This document shows, in pieces, positions 8,430 through 19,084 of a stretch of 63,484 nt of DNA. The notes below the pieces were generated by a model, which did not search any database, was not told the origin of the DNA, and saw only the letters and a list, made by a program, of their open reading frames with translations. Origin of the DNA: Anaerolineae bacterium. Its GTDB lineage: Bacteria > Chloroflexota > Anaerolineae > Promineifilales > Promineifilaceae. Position 1 is the first letter of the stretch; each line of letters starts with the position of its first letter. The stretch spans positions 1 to 63,484 of the forward strand of contig JAHBVI010000026.1 of the NCBI GenBank assembly GCA_019637635.1, given 5' to 3'. Made by a program: the position numbers and the translations under genes.

Positions 8430-10494
8430 CACCCCCCAAAAAGAACTGTACCGCCGGGCGCTGCGCGATGCGGTGATCAAGCTGAATCCGCGCCACCTGC
8501 TGCGCAACCCGGTCATGTTTATCGTGGAAATCAGCAGCATCCTGCTGACGGTGTTGTGGCTGCTGGCGGTGGTGGGACGGCCGTTAGAAAACGACCCACC
8601 CGCCTTCATCGGCGCCATTGCCGCCTGGCTCTGGTTCACAGTGCTGTTTGCCAACTTTGCCGAAGCACTGGCCGAAGGGCGGGGTAAAGCCCAGGCCGAC
8701 GCCCTGCGCCGCACCCGCACCGAGACGCCCGCCAAAAAATTGCGCCAACCGGTACGCACGGCCGTGTACGACCCGTCGGCCTACGACACCATCCCGTCCA
8801 CCGACCTGCGTCAGGGGGACGTGGTGCTGTTGGAGGCGGGCGACGTGATTCCCGCCGACGGCGAAATCATCGAAGGCATTGCCGCCGTAGACGAAAGCGC
8901 CGTCACCGGCGAAAGCGCCCCGGTGGTACGTGAATCGGGTGGCGACCGCAGCGCCGTTACCGGCGGCACCCGCCTCATTTCCGACTGGCTGCTGGTGCAA
9001 ATCACCAGCAATCCCGGCGAGGGGTTCCTGGATCGCATGATCAGCCTGGTGGAAGGGGCCAAACGGCAAAAAACGCCCAACGAAATCGCCCTGACTATCC
9101 TGCTGGCCGGGTTCACCATCATCTTCCTGGTGGTCACGGCCACGCTGCTGCCCTTTTCGCTCTACAGCGCCCAGGCTGCCGGGCAGGGGCAGGCGGTGAC
9201 GGTAACGGCGCTGGTAGCCCTTCTCGTCTGCCTGATCCCCACTACCATTGGCGGCCTGCTCAACGCCATCGGCATTGCCGGGATGGACCGGCTGATTCAG
9301 CGCAACGTGCTGGCAATGTCGGGTCGGGCGGTGGAAGCAGCCGGGGATGTAGACGTGCTGCTGCTGGACAAGACCGGCACCATCACCCTGGGCAACCGGC
9401 AGGCGGTGGCCTTCATCCCGGTCAATGGCACACCACCCAAACAACTGGCAGAACTGACGCAATTAGCCTCGCTGGCCGATGAGACGCCGGAGGGACGCAG
9501 TATTGTCGCTCTGGCGGAAAAGAAGTTTGGCGTGCAGGCCAACGGCCGTGCCGCTGCCGCCGAATTCATCCCCTTTTCCGCCCAGACGCGCATGAGTGGC
9601 ATCAATCTCAACGGCGAGGCCATTCGTAAGGGTGCGCCAGACACCATTGCCGCCTACGTGCAGGCGCAGGGACACACGATACCGGGGGAAATGGAAACGG
9701 CCGTAGCCCAGATTGCCCGCACCGGCGGCACACCCCTGGCAGTCGCCCACAATGGCCGGGCCATCGGCGTGGTGCATCTGAAAGACGTGGTCAAACCCGG
9801 CATCCGCGAACGCTTCGGCCAACTGCGGCAAATGGGCATCAAAACGGTCATGATCACCGGCGACAATCCGCTGACGGCCGCCGCCATTGCCGTCGAAGCC
9901 GGGGTAGATGATTTTCTGGCCGAGGCCACGCCGGAGGCCAAGCTCAAACTCATCCGCGAGCAGCAGAGCAAAGGCTATCTGGTCGCCATGACCGGCGACG
10001 GCACCAATGACGCGCCCGCGCTGGCGCAGGCAGATGTGGCCGTGGCCATGAACAGCGGTACCCAACCCGCCCGCGAAGCAGCCAATATGGTAGACCTGGA
10101 CAGCGACCCCACCAAGCTGATTGAGATTGTGGAAATTGGCAAGCAGTTGTTGATGACACGTGGCTCGTTGACCACCTTTAGCATTGCCAACGACGTAGCC
10201 AAGTATTTCGCCATCATCCCCGCCGCCTTTGCCGCCACCTATCCGGCGCTGAATGTGCTGAACTTTATGCAGTTAGCCACGCCGCAGAGCGCCATTTTGT
10301 CGGCCGTTATCTTCAACGCGCTGATCATCATGGCGCTGGTGCCACTGGCGCTGCGCGGCGTACCCTACCGGCCCGTGCCCGCCGCCCAACTGCTGCGCGA
10401 CAACTTGCTCATTTACGGGCTGGGCGGCCTGCTCGTGCCCTTTGTGGGCATCAAGCTGATTGACCTGCTGTTGGTAGCATTGGGGCTGACGTGA
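8320..10494 (+). CDS. kdpB: K+-transporting ATPase subunit B (catalytic P-type ATPase)
   Basis: Catalytic P-type ATPase subunit of KdpFABC. It shows the actuator TGES motif (AVTGESAP), the phosphorylated Asp in [15 protein letters not shown] and the hinge [20 protein letters not shown], plus the family membrane segment [20 protein letters not shown]. Homology suggests an original start equivalent to the ATG at 8410 ([11 protein letters not shown]...[11 protein letters not shown]). A 90-base in-frame palindromic insertion has duplicated the start. The ATG at 8320 keeps the original ribosome site inside kdpA, while 8410 has lost it, so a 30-residue N-terminal extension is likely but not certain. 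It overlaps kdpA by four bases. Confidence 0.96.
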   Translation: MSKKTTLWPVSRPCQAARHGLETGRSQKAIMSKKTRTTPQKELYRRALRDAVIKLNPRHLLRNPVMFIVEISSILLTVLWLLAVVGRPLENDPPAFIGAIAAWLWFTVLFANFAEALAEGRGKAQADALRRTRTETPAKKLRQPVRTAVYDPSAYDTIPSTDLRQGDVVLLEAGDVIPADGEIIEGIAAVDESAVTGESAPVVRESGGDRSAVTGGTRLISDWLLVQITSNPGEGFLDRMISLVEGAKRQKTPNEIALTILLAGFTIIFLVVTATLLPFSLYSAQAAGQGQAVTVTALVALLVCLIPTTIGGLLNAIGIAGMDRLIQRNVLAMSGRAVEAAGDVDVLLLDKTGTITLGNRQAVAFIPVNGTPPKQLAELTQLASLADETPEGRSIVALAEKKFGVQANGRAAAAEFIPFSAQTRMSGINLNGEAIRKGAPDTIAAYVQAQGHTIPGEMETAVAQIARTGGTPLAVAHNGRAIGVVHLKDVVKPGIRERFGQLRQMGIKTVMITGDNPLTAAAIAVEAGVDDFLAEATPEAKLKLIREQQSKGYLVAMTGDGTNDAPALAQADVAVAMNSGTQPAREAANMVDLDSDPTKLIEIVEIGKQLLMTRGSLTTFSIANDVAKYFAIIPAAFAATYPALNVLNFMQLATPQSAILSAVIFNALIIMALVPLALRGVPYRPVPAAQLLRDNLLIYGLGGLLVPFVGIKLIDLLLVALGLT

Positions 10495-10542
10495 GAGTAG
10501 AGCAAAGATCGTCTCCTTATTCGAGCGTGGCGTGTCCTGAAC

Positions 10543-10627
10543 TGTCATTCCGAGCGAAGTCTTCGGAGCGAGGAATCTTTGGCGCTGACCGAGGGGATTC
10601 CTCGCCGCAGACGGCTTCGGAATGACA
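10543..10627. repeat. dispersed TGTCATTCCGAG repeat
   Basis: TGTCATTCCGAGCGAAGTC...GAGGAATCTTT faces GATTCCTCGCCGCAGACGGC...GGAATGACA, forming a long hairpin between kdpB and the next small gene. The composite repeat at 2155-2366 is the same family. Confidence 0.8.
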
Positions 10628-10661
10628 CATGGCGTGTTACGAATTTTCGGGAGAAGCTGTG

Positions 10662-10844
10662 ATGAAAAGGTTACGGCAGAATCGGGAAATCTTTTTGATT
10701 ATTGGCTTCGTGTTGGTCTTGGTTTTTTTACATTCGCTGCACCTGTCTAGCCTGACTTATCGGGGTTGGCTGTCTTTGCTGGTACTGGCGACAAATGGCC
10801 TGCTGCTTTTCTGGCAGGTAAGGTCTGAGAAGGAAAATTTATGA
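10662..10844 (+). CDS. small two-helix membrane protein inside the kdp operon
   Basis: Sixty residues beginning MKRLRQNREIFLIIGFVLVL, with two hydrophobic helices (about 10-28 and 36-54) and a charged C-terminus (RSEKENL). The ATG at 10662 follows GGGAGA by seven bases; an upstream frame to 10629 comes from the preceding repeat. Its stop overlaps the kdpC start by four bases, so it is coupled to kdpC. I recognise no family. The position between kdpB and kdpC suggests an accessory of the potassium pump, but it could be a passenger. Confidence 0.65.
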   Translation: MKRLRQNREIFLIIGFVLVLVFLHSLHLSSLTYRGWLSLLVLATNGLLLFWQVRSEKENL

Positions 10845-11437
10845 ACGCGCATAATCGTTGGTGGGCGGTAGTCCGCCCGGCATTGGTCTTATTTGTCTTG
10901 TTTACGCTGTTGACAGGGGTGGTTTACCCGCTGCTGGTCACGGCCGTGGCCCAGACCACCTTTCCGCACCAGGCCAACGGCAGCCTGATCGAACACGAGG
11001 GCATGATCATTGGCTCGGAATTGATCGGCCAGCCCTTTAGCGACCCGGCCTATTTTTGGTCACGGCCGTCGGCCACCATCCCCTATGCCTACAACGCCGC
11101 CGCCAGCAGTGGGTCCAATCTAGCTCCCAGCAATCCGGCGCTGCTAGACCAGGCTCAGGCGCGTATCGCTGTTTTGAAGGCAGCCGACCCTGGCAACCCG
11201 CTGCCCATCCCCGTAGACCTGGTGACGGCTTCCGGCAGCGGGCTGGACCCACACATCAGCGTGGCCGCCGCACAGTACCAGGCCAACCGGGTGGCCCAGG
11301 CGCGCGGCCTGGCCATAACCGAAGTGATTAAATTGATAGAGGCAAATACAGACGGCCGTTTCCTGGGTCTGCTAGGCGAACCGTGCGTCAACGTCCTAAA
11401 GTTGAATCTGGCTTTAGACAATCTGGCGTCCCGGTAA
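10841..11437 (+). CDS. kdpC: K+-transporting ATPase subunit C
   Basis: KdpC, the single-pass subunit with a periplasmic domain that assists K+ and ATP use by KdpFABC. There is one N-terminal helix (LVLFVLFTLLTGVVYPLLVT), the family motif GSELIGQPFSDPAYFWSRPS, SSGSNLAPSNPAL, and the C-terminal GLDPHISVAAAQYQANRVA. Length (198) is typical. The ATG overlaps the stop of the small membrane gene. In most genomes kdpD would follow; here a restriction-modification cassette of 3.7 kb stands between them. Confidence 0.96.
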   Translation: MNAHNRWWAVVRPALVLFVLFTLLTGVVYPLLVTAVAQTTFPHQANGSLIEHEGMIIGSELIGQPFSDPAYFWSRPSATIPYAYNAAASSGSNLAPSNPALLDQAQARIAVLKAADPGNPLPIPVDLVTASGSGLDPHISVAAAQYQANRVAQARGLAITEVIKLIEANTDGRFLGLLGEPCVNVLKLNLALDNLASR

Positions 11438-11508
11438 ACTACGGGTACCGTATTGAGCAGTATATGTCTCTGCCGCCGTTTGCACTTTTACTTGAATGAT
11501 CCGAAACT

Positions 11509-12645
11509 ATGGTCATGTACACACAAGAGAATACGGCCATCGCTAAACTGCATACCGTAAATTGGGACTTTCCCGACTCCAACAAATCAAATGGTATTCA
11601 TGCCATCCACCCATACCCGGCCCGGTTCATTGCCGAAATTCCCCGCACGTTGATTTCTCTTCTGGATATTCCTGCTGGCATGGCTATCCTTGACCCGTTT
11701 TGCGGTAGTGGCAGCACCCTGGTTGAAGCGCAACTGACTGGGCATGCGGCCATCGGCGTTGACCTAAATCCAATTGCTTGCCTGATAAGCCGGGTAAAGA
11801 CACAACCTTTACCAGATATGTTCTTGAATGAAGCAGCCTGGTGTGTTGAACAAGCCAGGCAGCCACATAAAATCGCGGCTATACCTCCCATTCCCAATTT
11901 AGATCATTGGTTTGCTTCACCTGTCCAACAGGAAATTGCTAATTTGCGCCATGCCATAGGCCAGGTAAACGATCTTTATATACGGGAAGCGATGCAATTG
12001 GCGCTATCCAGCATTTTGGTGCGCGTCTCTAACCAGGAAAGTGATACCCGCTATGCTGCCATCAAGAAAAAAGTACAATCCGGTGACGTGTTTCAGCAAT
12101 TTGCTACGGCCGTGCAGCAATTGTGGGCCGCCAAACAGACCTACCGCCCACTGTCAACGGAATGTCAGGTCATCGAGAAAAACATCATGCTAACTGAGCC
12201 AGCAGATATTACCAGACCTGTCGGCTGCGTGATTACATCACCACCCTATCCCAACGCCTATGAGTATTGGCTCTACCATAAGTACCGCATGTTTTGGCTT
12301 GACCGTGACCCACTGGCGGTAAAAGTACAGGAGATAGGGGCGCGGGCCCATTATTTTCGCAAGAACCCACCCACCATTGAAGATTTTCAAGTACAAATGA
12401 AGCACGTTTTACAGCTTTTGCACCAGGTCGTCGTCCCTGGCGGTTATATCTGCATCGTCATTGGTCGGTCTAAAATTCATGGTCAGATTGTAGATAATGC
12501 GTCATTGGTCACGGCCGTTGCCAGACAGTGTGGTCTGCTCACGATAACCAACCTGTCACGCCAGATCGCCGCCTCCCGCAAGTCGTTTAACCTTTCCCAC
12601 GCCAACATCAAAACAGAACAAATCCTTATTTTTCAAAAGCCATAA
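11509..12645 (+). CDS. DNA methyltransferase 1 of an R-M cassette (SPPY type)
   Basis: S-adenosylmethionine-dependent DNA methyltransferase of 378 residues. The AdoMet-binding motif DPFCGSGS is at about residues 62-69, preceded by the HPYPARF segment. The catalytic motif TSPPYPNAYEYW is at about 243. SPPY is the usual signature of N4-cytosine enzymes, though N6-adenine cannot be ruled out. The order of motif I before motif IV with a long stretch between suggests an alpha-like arrangement. No strong ribosome site is seen; ATGs at 11509 and 11515 are both possible. It is followed seven bases later by a second methyltransferase. Confidence 0.88.
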   Translation: MVMYTQENTAIAKLHTVNWDFPDSNKSNGIHAIHPYPARFIAEIPRTLISLLDIPAGMAILDPFCGSGSTLVEAQLTGHAAIGVDLNPIACLISRVKTQPLPDMFLNEAAWCVEQARQPHKIAAIPPIPNLDHWFASPVQQEIANLRHAIGQVNDLYIREAMQLALSSILVRVSNQESDTRYAAIKKKVQSGDVFQQFATAVQQLWAAKQTYRPLSTECQVIEKNIMLTEPADITRPVGCVITSPPYPNAYEYWLYHKYRMFWLDRDPLAVKVQEIGARAHYFRKNPPTIEDFQVQMKHVLQLLHQVVVPGGYICIVIGRSKIHGQIVDNASLVTAVARQCGLLTITNLSRQIAASRKSFNLSHANIKTEQILIFQKP

Positions 12646-12652
12646 ACCCGCC

Positions 12653-14161
12653 ATGTCTTCTTTTTTATACTGGCACGACTATCGTTATTTCCCGTATGAG
12701 AAAGAGATGGCGCAACGGGAAGCGACCTCCTTGAGCGGGGTCACGGCCGTGCAGCCGGGCAAAAGTGGCCTCCAAATTAGCGGCGCGCCTCATCTTGACG
12801 AACTCAAGCGGCTTGTCTACTTCCAAAAATTCACCTTCGATGGCCAGCTTTACGACACGCTGCAATACAAGCTCGAACACTCCTGCATAAAAACCGGCGC
12901 CCAACGCAAACAGACCACTCGTTACTCTGTTCATGGGTTGCATGAGTACAAAGGTAAATTCAATCCACAAATCGTGCGCGGCATTGCCAATCTGTTGGGT
13001 ATTCAACCTGGGCAGACTATCCTGGACCCATTTTGCGGCAGCGGCACAACCCTGGTAGAAGCCGGACATGGGCAGTTCAACGCTGTTGGCGTAGATGTGA
13101 ACCCCCTGGCCGTCTTTATTTCCAATGCAAAATTACAGGCCCAGGCTATACCGGCTTCTACAATCCGCAAAGCATTAAACAGCTTGCTTGACGACTATCC
13201 GGCGCAAATTGCCCGGTTTGAATTAAACATGGACGGTTCCCCCCGTTCGGCTTATTTACATCGCTGGTTCGATGACGCCGTTTTGAAGCAAATAGAATTT
13301 GTCCGCCATTACAGCGCCAACCTGCCCGAAGCAACCCGCCACATCCTGCTCGCCATTTTCAGTGACCTGCTGCGTGACTACTCCCAACAAGAACCGGCCG
13401 ATTTGCGCATCAGACAACGACGCACCCCCTTGCCGGAAAAACCACTATTAACCGCCTTTCGGGAAAAAGCTAGTTACTTTTTAGACAATCTGGAAGCCGC
13501 CCAACGCATCATTCCACCACAATCAACCAACCAAAACCGCGCCTATCTGGGAGATATTCGTCTCGTCACAGCCCAAGATTGGCCCTACCCCCCTCCCTAT
13601 GAAGCCGCTATCACCAGCCCGCCTTATGCCACGGCACTCCCTTATATAGATACTCAACGTCTCAGCCTGGTCTGGTTAAACCTCAGCACACCACAGCAGA
13701 TTAAATCGTTAGAAGCCAGCTTAACCGGCAGCCGCGAATTCATCAAAGCAGAAAAACAAGCGTGGGCCTACGCGCTACATCAAAATCAACATGCCCTTCC
13801 TGAACAGGTTCATGCTTTTTGCCGACAATTGGAAAGCGCCCTGCTGCCAGACGATGGTTTTCGCCGCCAGGCTGTTCCTTACCTGATGTACCGCTATTTC
13901 AGCCATATGCAAGCCATGTTTCAAAATATGCACACCCTTCTCCAGCTAGACGCACCTTTTGCTCTCGTGGTGGGTCACAATCACACCATGTTAGGCCGTA
14001 CCCGATTCGATATTGACACGCCAGCCTGGCTAAAAATCATTGCCGTTCATTCAGGATTTGCCCATCAGGAAAGTATCCCCCTGCAAACGTATCAGCGATA
14101 CAGTATCCATCAGGCTAATGCTGTGCAAATGGAAACGTTATTGATTCTGAGACGGCTATGA
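12653..14161 (+). CDS. DNA methyltransferase 2 of an R-M cassette (SPPY type)
   Basis: Second methyltransferase, 502 residues. RYSVHGLHEYKGKFNPQIVRG precedes the AdoMet motif LDPFCGSGTTLVEAG (about 124-138), and the catalytic TSPPYATALPYIDTQR starts near 321. It is homologous in plan to the upstream enzyme but longer and clearly distinct. Two methyltransferases in one cassette usually mean an asymmetric recognition site, with one enzyme per strand. It overlaps the nuclease gene by four bases (ATGA), so the three genes form one transcript. The ACGGCCGT palindrome occurs once near its start (about 12743) and not again until kdpD. Confidence 0.88.
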   Translation: MSSFLYWHDYRYFPYEKEMAQREATSLSGVTAVQPGKSGLQISGAPHLDELKRLVYFQKFTFDGQLYDTLQYKLEHSCIKTGAQRKQTTRYSVHGLHEYKGKFNPQIVRGIANLLGIQPGQTILDPFCGSGTTLVEAGHGQFNAVGVDVNPLAVFISNAKLQAQAIPASTIRKALNSLLDDYPAQIARFELNMDGSPRSAYLHRWFDDAVLKQIEFVRHYSANLPEATRHILLAIFSDLLRDYSQQEPADLRIRQRRTPLPEKPLLTAFREKASYFLDNLEAAQRIIPPQSTNQNRAYLGDIRLVTAQDWPYPPPYEAAITSPPYATALPYIDTQRLSLVWLNLSTPQQIKSLEASLTGSREFIKAEKQAWAYALHQNQHALPEQVHAFCRQLESALLPDDGFRRQAVPYLMYRYFSHMQAMFQNMHTLLQLDAPFALVVGHNHTMLGRTRFDIDTPAWLKIIAVHSGFAHQESIPLQTYQRYSIHQANAVQMETLLILRRL

Positions 14162-15240
14162 TTGAATTTACTTTACACCCCAACATCTATGCTACCGGGC
14201 AGAGTACCGGTTTGCGCCACATGCTGGAAAAAACCTGGGTACGCAACCACCAACCAGGGGATGGGACTTTTTACATCATCTCCGGCTTTGCCAATTTCAA
14301 TGGGGGTGCGCGTTTCTATCGCACGTTCCGAGAACATACAGAGCAAGGCGGGCGTCTGGTGGCCTATCTGGGGGGCAGCACTTCCCAGCGACTAACCAGC
14401 AAACAAGTGGTGGACGCCTTATTGGATTGTGGCGCGGAAATCCACATCATCAACCGCAAACGACTGCTGCACGCAAAATGTTATGGCGCGGCCACATCAC
14501 AAGGGGAGCAGCTCATCGTGACATCAGGGAACTTTACCGGCCCGGGAATGGCACAGAATGTGGAAGCCGCCGTCTGGTTAGCTGATCCCGTTCTACGGCA
14601 AGGTAACTTTAGCTGGCCCCAGCTTATTGAGCAGATGAACAAGCAAAATTGGGCGCGATACCAATTGACAGGTAATGACCCTGCTAATCCAGGCTGGCAA
14701 CTGCTTTATGACGAAACGCCTGGGCAGGTTGTTTTAGACGAAAGCGAAACCGTCACGCTCATCCTCATTTTAGGCCATGCGGATACCGCGCGGATTCAGG
14801 CTGCTCCCGGAGCAAAAGCCGCGCTGGGAAGCCAGTACTTCTGGTTGAGCAAAGACAGTTACGACTTCTTCCCCCCGTTAACCATCAGGAACCAACGCCT
14901 TATTAAGGGGACGTTATCCGCCTTAGTCACTTTGCATTACATTGACCTGGGCATTACCGATACCGCCTGCCGAGTCACGTTCGAGGCCGAAAACAACCTT
15001 GATTTCCGCCTGGGGACGGGGAAACTGCGGAATAGCCAGTTATGCCGCCCCGGTGATCTGGCTTGCATTTCTCGTGTTGGCGAGGACAGGTATGAACTAC
15101 GCATTATCAGCCAAACCTCACCTGATTACCCATTGCTGCTGCCTTACGCAATCCATTTTATCGGACACCAAGGTAAACGTTATGGATACATTGACAACAG
15201 TCAATTCGCCGCCACTCTGGGCATAAAGCTAAGCAGCTAA
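14158..15240 (+). CDS. PLD-superfamily restriction endonuclease (NgoFVII/BfiI-like)
   Basis: Putative type II restriction enzyme of 360 residues. The N-terminal half carries a phospholipase-D-type active site: LLHAKCYGA (His105, Lys107) followed by LIVTSGNFTGPGM with the conserved Ser/Asn. The NgoFVII and R.BfiI nucleases have this fold and cut DNA without metal. They have one such motif per chain and act as dimers. The C-terminal ~190 residues probably hold a DNA-recognition domain, as in R.BfiI. It is translationally coupled to methyltransferase 2. No helicase or ATPase accompanies it, which argues against DISARM or type I/III systems. Confidence 0.78.
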   Translation: MIEFTLHPNIYATGQSTGLRHMLEKTWVRNHQPGDGTFYIISGFANFNGGARFYRTFREHTEQGGRLVAYLGGSTSQRLTSKQVVDALLDCGAEIHIINRKRLLHAKCYGAATSQGEQLIVTSGNFTGPGMAQNVEAAVWLADPVLRQGNFSWPQLIEQMNKQNWARYQLTGNDPANPGWQLLYDETPGQVVLDESETVTLILILGHADTARIQAAPGAKAALGSQYFWLSKDSYDFFPPLTIRNQRLIKGTLSALVTLHYIDLGITDTACRVTFEAENNLDFRLGTGKLRNSQLCRPGDLACISRVGEDRYELRIISQTSPDYPLLLPYAIHFIGHQGKRYGYIDNSQFAATLGIKLSS

Positions 15241-15258
15241 AACATTAAGTTTCCGCTG

Positions 15259-17949
15259 ATGACAGACAAACGCCCTGACCCCGACCAATTGTTAAGCCAG
15301 GTTCAGCAGGCTGAAGCGGAGGCGAAGCGTGGCCGGCTGAAGATATTTCTGGGGTACGCCGCGGGCGTGGGCAAGACGTTTGCCATGTTGGAGGCAGCCC
15401 GCCAGCGCCGCGCCGAGGGCCGGGATGTGGTGGTGGGCTATGTGGAAACGCACGGCCGTGCCGAAACCGACGCCTTCCTGACCGACCTGGAAATCATCCC
15501 CCGCCGCCAGGTCAGTTACCGCCACATCACCCTCAGCGAGATGGATACGGACGCCGTGCTGGCGCGGCGGCCACAAATTGCCCTGGTAGACGAACTGGCG
15601 CATACCAATGCTCCCGGCTCGCGCCACGCCCGCCGCTTTCAGGATGTGCTGGAACTGGTCAACGCCGGTATTGACGTGTACACCACCGTCAACATCCAAC
15701 ATCTGGAAAGCCTGAACGACATCGTCGCCCAGATTACGGGCGTGGTGGTGCATGAAACGGTGCCCGATTACGTGCTGGACGAAGCCACCGAAATTGAACT
15801 GATTGACCTGCCCATTGACGAACTGCGCCAACGGCTGGAAAACGGCAAGGTGTATATGCCGGAACAGGCCGAACGGGCCATGCGCAAATTTTTCCGGCCC
15901 GGCAACCTGGCGGCGCTGCGGGAGATGGCGCTGCGCCGCGCCGCCGAACGGGTGGATGAGCAGATGCGGGCCTATATGCAGGTTCACGCCATTCCCGGCC
16001 CCTGGCCGGCCGGGGAACGGATTCTGGTGTGCGTCAGCCCCAGCCCGCTGAGCGAACGGCTGGTGCGCACCGCCCGCCGTCTGGCCAAAAGTCTCAACGC
16101 CGAATGGATTGCCGCTTACGTGGAAACGGCCGCGCACACCCATATGCCGGAAGCGGATCGAGACCGGGTGGCGCGCACGCTGCGCCTGGCCGAAGAGTTG
16201 GGGGCGCAGACGGTGCGCATCAACGGCCGTGAAATCGCCGAAACCCTGGTGACGTATGCCCAACAGCACAACGTGACCAAAATTGTGGCCGGCAAACCGC
16301 TGCGCTCACGCTGGTCAGAGTGGCGGGGCGGCTCGTTGATTGACCAGATTTTGCGGCAGAGCCAGGAGATTGATGTGTACGTTATCAGTGGGACGGCCGG
16401 GCCGGCCACGGCCGTTTCCCGCCCCCTGGCGGCCCCATCCCCCCTTCACTGGCAGCAGTATGGCAGCGCGGCGATCCTGGTGGGGCTGGCGACGCTGCTG
16501 GGTTTACCATTACGGCCGTACATCGAACCTACCAACGTGGTGATGCTCTATTTGCTGGTGGTGATTGTGACGGCCGTGCAGTTGGGGCGCAATCCGGCGA
16601 TCTTCGCTTCGGTGTTAGGCGTCATTGCCTTTGACCTGATCTTTGTACCCCCCTATTACACCTTTGTTGTCGCCGACGCCGAATACATTCTCACCTTCAT
16701 CACCTTCCTGGCCGTTAGCCTGGTCATCAGCACGCTGACGGCGCGGGCGCGGGAACAGGAATTGGCCGCCCGCCGCCGCGCCGCGCAAACGGCCGCGCTC
16801 TACGCCCTCAGCCAGAAATTGGCCAGCGTCAACCAGGCGCCGGACATTGCCCAGGTGGCTGTGCAGCACATTCAGGAGAGCATTGGCCGGGCTGCCGGGC
16901 TGTTTTTGCCCACCGGTGATGGTGAACGGTTGACGCTGCTGGCCTCTACCTCTGGTTTCCAACTGGAAAAGGACAGCATGGCGGTGGTGGATTGGGTGTA
17001 CCGGCATAACCAGCCGGCGGGGCGGTATACGGATACGTTGACGGCCGTACACGCCACCTATTTGCCACTCTCCTCCGCCGGGCAGGTGGTGGGCGTCATG
17101 CCCATCTACTTCACCGACGCCGACCCGCCGCTGACAGGTGAACAGCGCCGGCTGCTGGAATCGTTTGCCAGCCAGGTGGCCCTGGCTTTAGAGCGGGCGC
17201 AGTTGGCCGAACAGGCGCGGCAAACCCGGCTGCTGGAAGAGACCGAAAAGCTGCAAAACGCGCTGCTGAACTCCATCTCCCACGATCTGCGTACCCCGTT
17301 GGCGACCATTACCGGCGCGTTAAGCAGCCTGCACGACGATGCCGATTTGTTGTCTGAAGAAGCGCGGCGTGAGATGGTCTTAACGGCCTGGGAAGAAGCG
17401 CGGCGACTGAACCGGCTGGTGGGCAATCTGCTGGACATCACCCGGCTGGAATCGGGGGCGATGCGGGTCATGCGCCACCCGGTGGAAGCGCCGGAACTGG
17501 TGGCGGCGGCGCTGGCGCAAATGCCCCACCGCCTGGAAGGGCGGCTCCTGGAGCTGGCCATTCCCGATGATTTGCCCCTGGTGCTGGCCGATTTCTCGCT
17601 GATGGTGCAGGCGTTGGTGAATTTGATTGACAATGCCTTGAAATATGCGCCGCCGGACGAGCCGGTGCAAATTGAGGCGACGGCTCAGGGCAATGAGGTG
17701 ATGATTGCCATTAAAGACCGGGGGCCGGGGCTGCCGGAAACGGAGCGGGAACGGATTTTTGAGAAGTTTTACCGGGCGGCGCCGCCGGGTGTGGGCGGCA
17801 CCGGGCTGGGATTGGCTATCAGCAAGGGGATTGTGGAGGCGCATCACGGCCGTATCACCGCCCAAAACCGGCCCGGCGGCGGCGCTGTTTTTATGATATG
17901 GCTGCCGGTAGCCGAGGCGGTCGGCGTGGAAATGGGATCAGGAGATTGA
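15259..17949 (+). CDS. kdpD: turgor/K+ sensor histidine kinase KdpD
   Basis: KdpD, 896 residues, controls kdp expression. Domains in order: the KdpD N-terminal domain with Walker A GYAAGVGKT and VDELAHTNAPGSRH (about 25-235), a universal-stress-like domain (about 250-380), four membrane helices (about 400-490), a GAF-like domain (about 510-650), HisKA with ISHDLRTPLATITGA, and HATPase_c ending in GVGGTGLGLAISKGIVEAHHG. All features are complete. It starts 18 bases after the nuclease stop, so it may now be read from the restriction-modification transcript. Its cognate regulator kdpE is convergent rather than downstream in the same operon, which is unusual. Confidence 0.97.
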   Translation: MTDKRPDPDQLLSQVQQAEAEAKRGRLKIFLGYAAGVGKTFAMLEAARQRRAEGRDVVVGYVETHGRAETDAFLTDLEIIPRRQVSYRHITLSEMDTDAVLARRPQIALVDELAHTNAPGSRHARRFQDVLELVNAGIDVYTTVNIQHLESLNDIVAQITGVVVHETVPDYVLDEATEIELIDLPIDELRQRLENGKVYMPEQAERAMRKFFRPGNLAALREMALRRAAERVDEQMRAYMQVHAIPGPWPAGERILVCVSPSPLSERLVRTARRLAKSLNAEWIAAYVETAAHTHMPEADRDRVARTLRLAEELGAQTVRINGREIAETLVTYAQQHNVTKIVAGKPLRSRWSEWRGGSLIDQILRQSQEIDVYVISGTAGPATAVSRPLAAPSPLHWQQYGSAAILVGLATLLGLPLRPYIEPTNVVMLYLLVVIVTAVQLGRNPAIFASVLGVIAFDLIFVPPYYTFVVADAEYILTFITFLAVSLVISTLTARAREQELAARRRAAQTAALYALSQKLASVNQAPDIAQVAVQHIQESIGRAAGLFLPTGDGERLTLLASTSGFQLEKDSMAVVDWVYRHNQPAGRYTDTLTAVHATYLPLSSAGQVVGVMPIYFTDADPPLTGEQRRLLESFASQVALALERAQLAEQARQTRLLEETEKLQNALLNSISHDLRTPLATITGALSSLHDDADLLSEEARREMVLTAWEEARRLNRLVGNLLDITRLESGAMRVMRHPVEAPELVAAALAQMPHRLEGRLLELAIPDDLPLVLADFSLMVQALVNLIDNALKYAPPDEPVQIEATAQGNEVMIAIKDRGPGLPETERERIFEKFYRAAPPGVGGTGLGLAISKGIVEAHHGRITAQNRPGGGAVFMIWLPVAEAVGVEMGSGD

Positions 17950-17989
17950 GAGATTGGGGGGTTGGATAATGCCTTTAGTTTTTCGCCAT

Positions 17990-18062
17990 GACTACAGCGG
18001 ATAAAGAAATGAACGGATTCCTCTCTGAAATTTATCCGCTTATTTCTCCATCCGTTGTAGTC
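17990..18062. terminator. imperfect hairpin between convergent kdpD and kdpE
   Basis: GACTACAGCGGAT faces ATCCGTTGTAGTC with one mismatch across a 47-base interior that has its own complementary parts (GGATAAAGAAAT and related TTATCCGCTTATTTC). It may act as a bidirectional terminator, though no T-tract follows. The 17950-18105 gap otherwise holds a degenerate GGAGATT repeat. Confidence 0.4.
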
Positions 18063-18105
18063 TTATAGGGCTGGCGAAAACTTCGTGCCACTAAACGTCT
18101 GATTC

Positions 18106-18786
<681 letters not shown>

Positions 18787-18806
18787 GGGTACAATTATAG
18801 CCCCAT

Positions 18807-19046
18807 TCACCAATCCCCCCGCCAACCCGATGCCTCATCATCCTGCCACCATTCGGCGTCGGTGGCCCGGCCGTTGGCATAACACCACAACGCCAGCGCA
18901 CCCAACCAGATACCGTCCACTGTCTCTAACACGATGAGGAAGCGGGCGGGCACGGCCGTGAAATGCCCCATCGCAATCAGAATAACCATGATCACGCCCA
19001 ACAAAATCAGCATCACGTAATTACGTCGGTTCTTTTTTCGTTTCAT
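18807..19046 (-). CDS. small two-helix membrane protein upstream of kdpE
   Basis: Seventy-nine residues: a very basic start (MKRKKNRRNYV), two hydrophobic helices (about 11-30 and 35-56) and an acidic, Trp-rich tail (DAEWWQDDEASGW). Its stop is 20 bases before the kdpE start, on the same strand. AGGGA lies about 11 bases before the ATG. No family recognised. It may be a membrane accessory of the Kdp signalling pair. Confidence 0.55.
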   Translation of the reverse strand: MKRKKNRRNYVMLILLGVIMVILIAMGHFTAVPARFLIVLETVDGIWLGALALWCYANGRATDAEWWQDDEASGWRGDW

Positions 19047-19084
19047 CGCCTGTTTTTCCCTGAAAAATGATCGTTACTGTGCAG

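Noticed and set aside
11509..15240. DISARM or BREX defence system
   Set aside because: PLD and methylase genes occur in DISARM, but no helicase, DUF1998 or ATPase gene is present; a type II R-M cassette is simpler.
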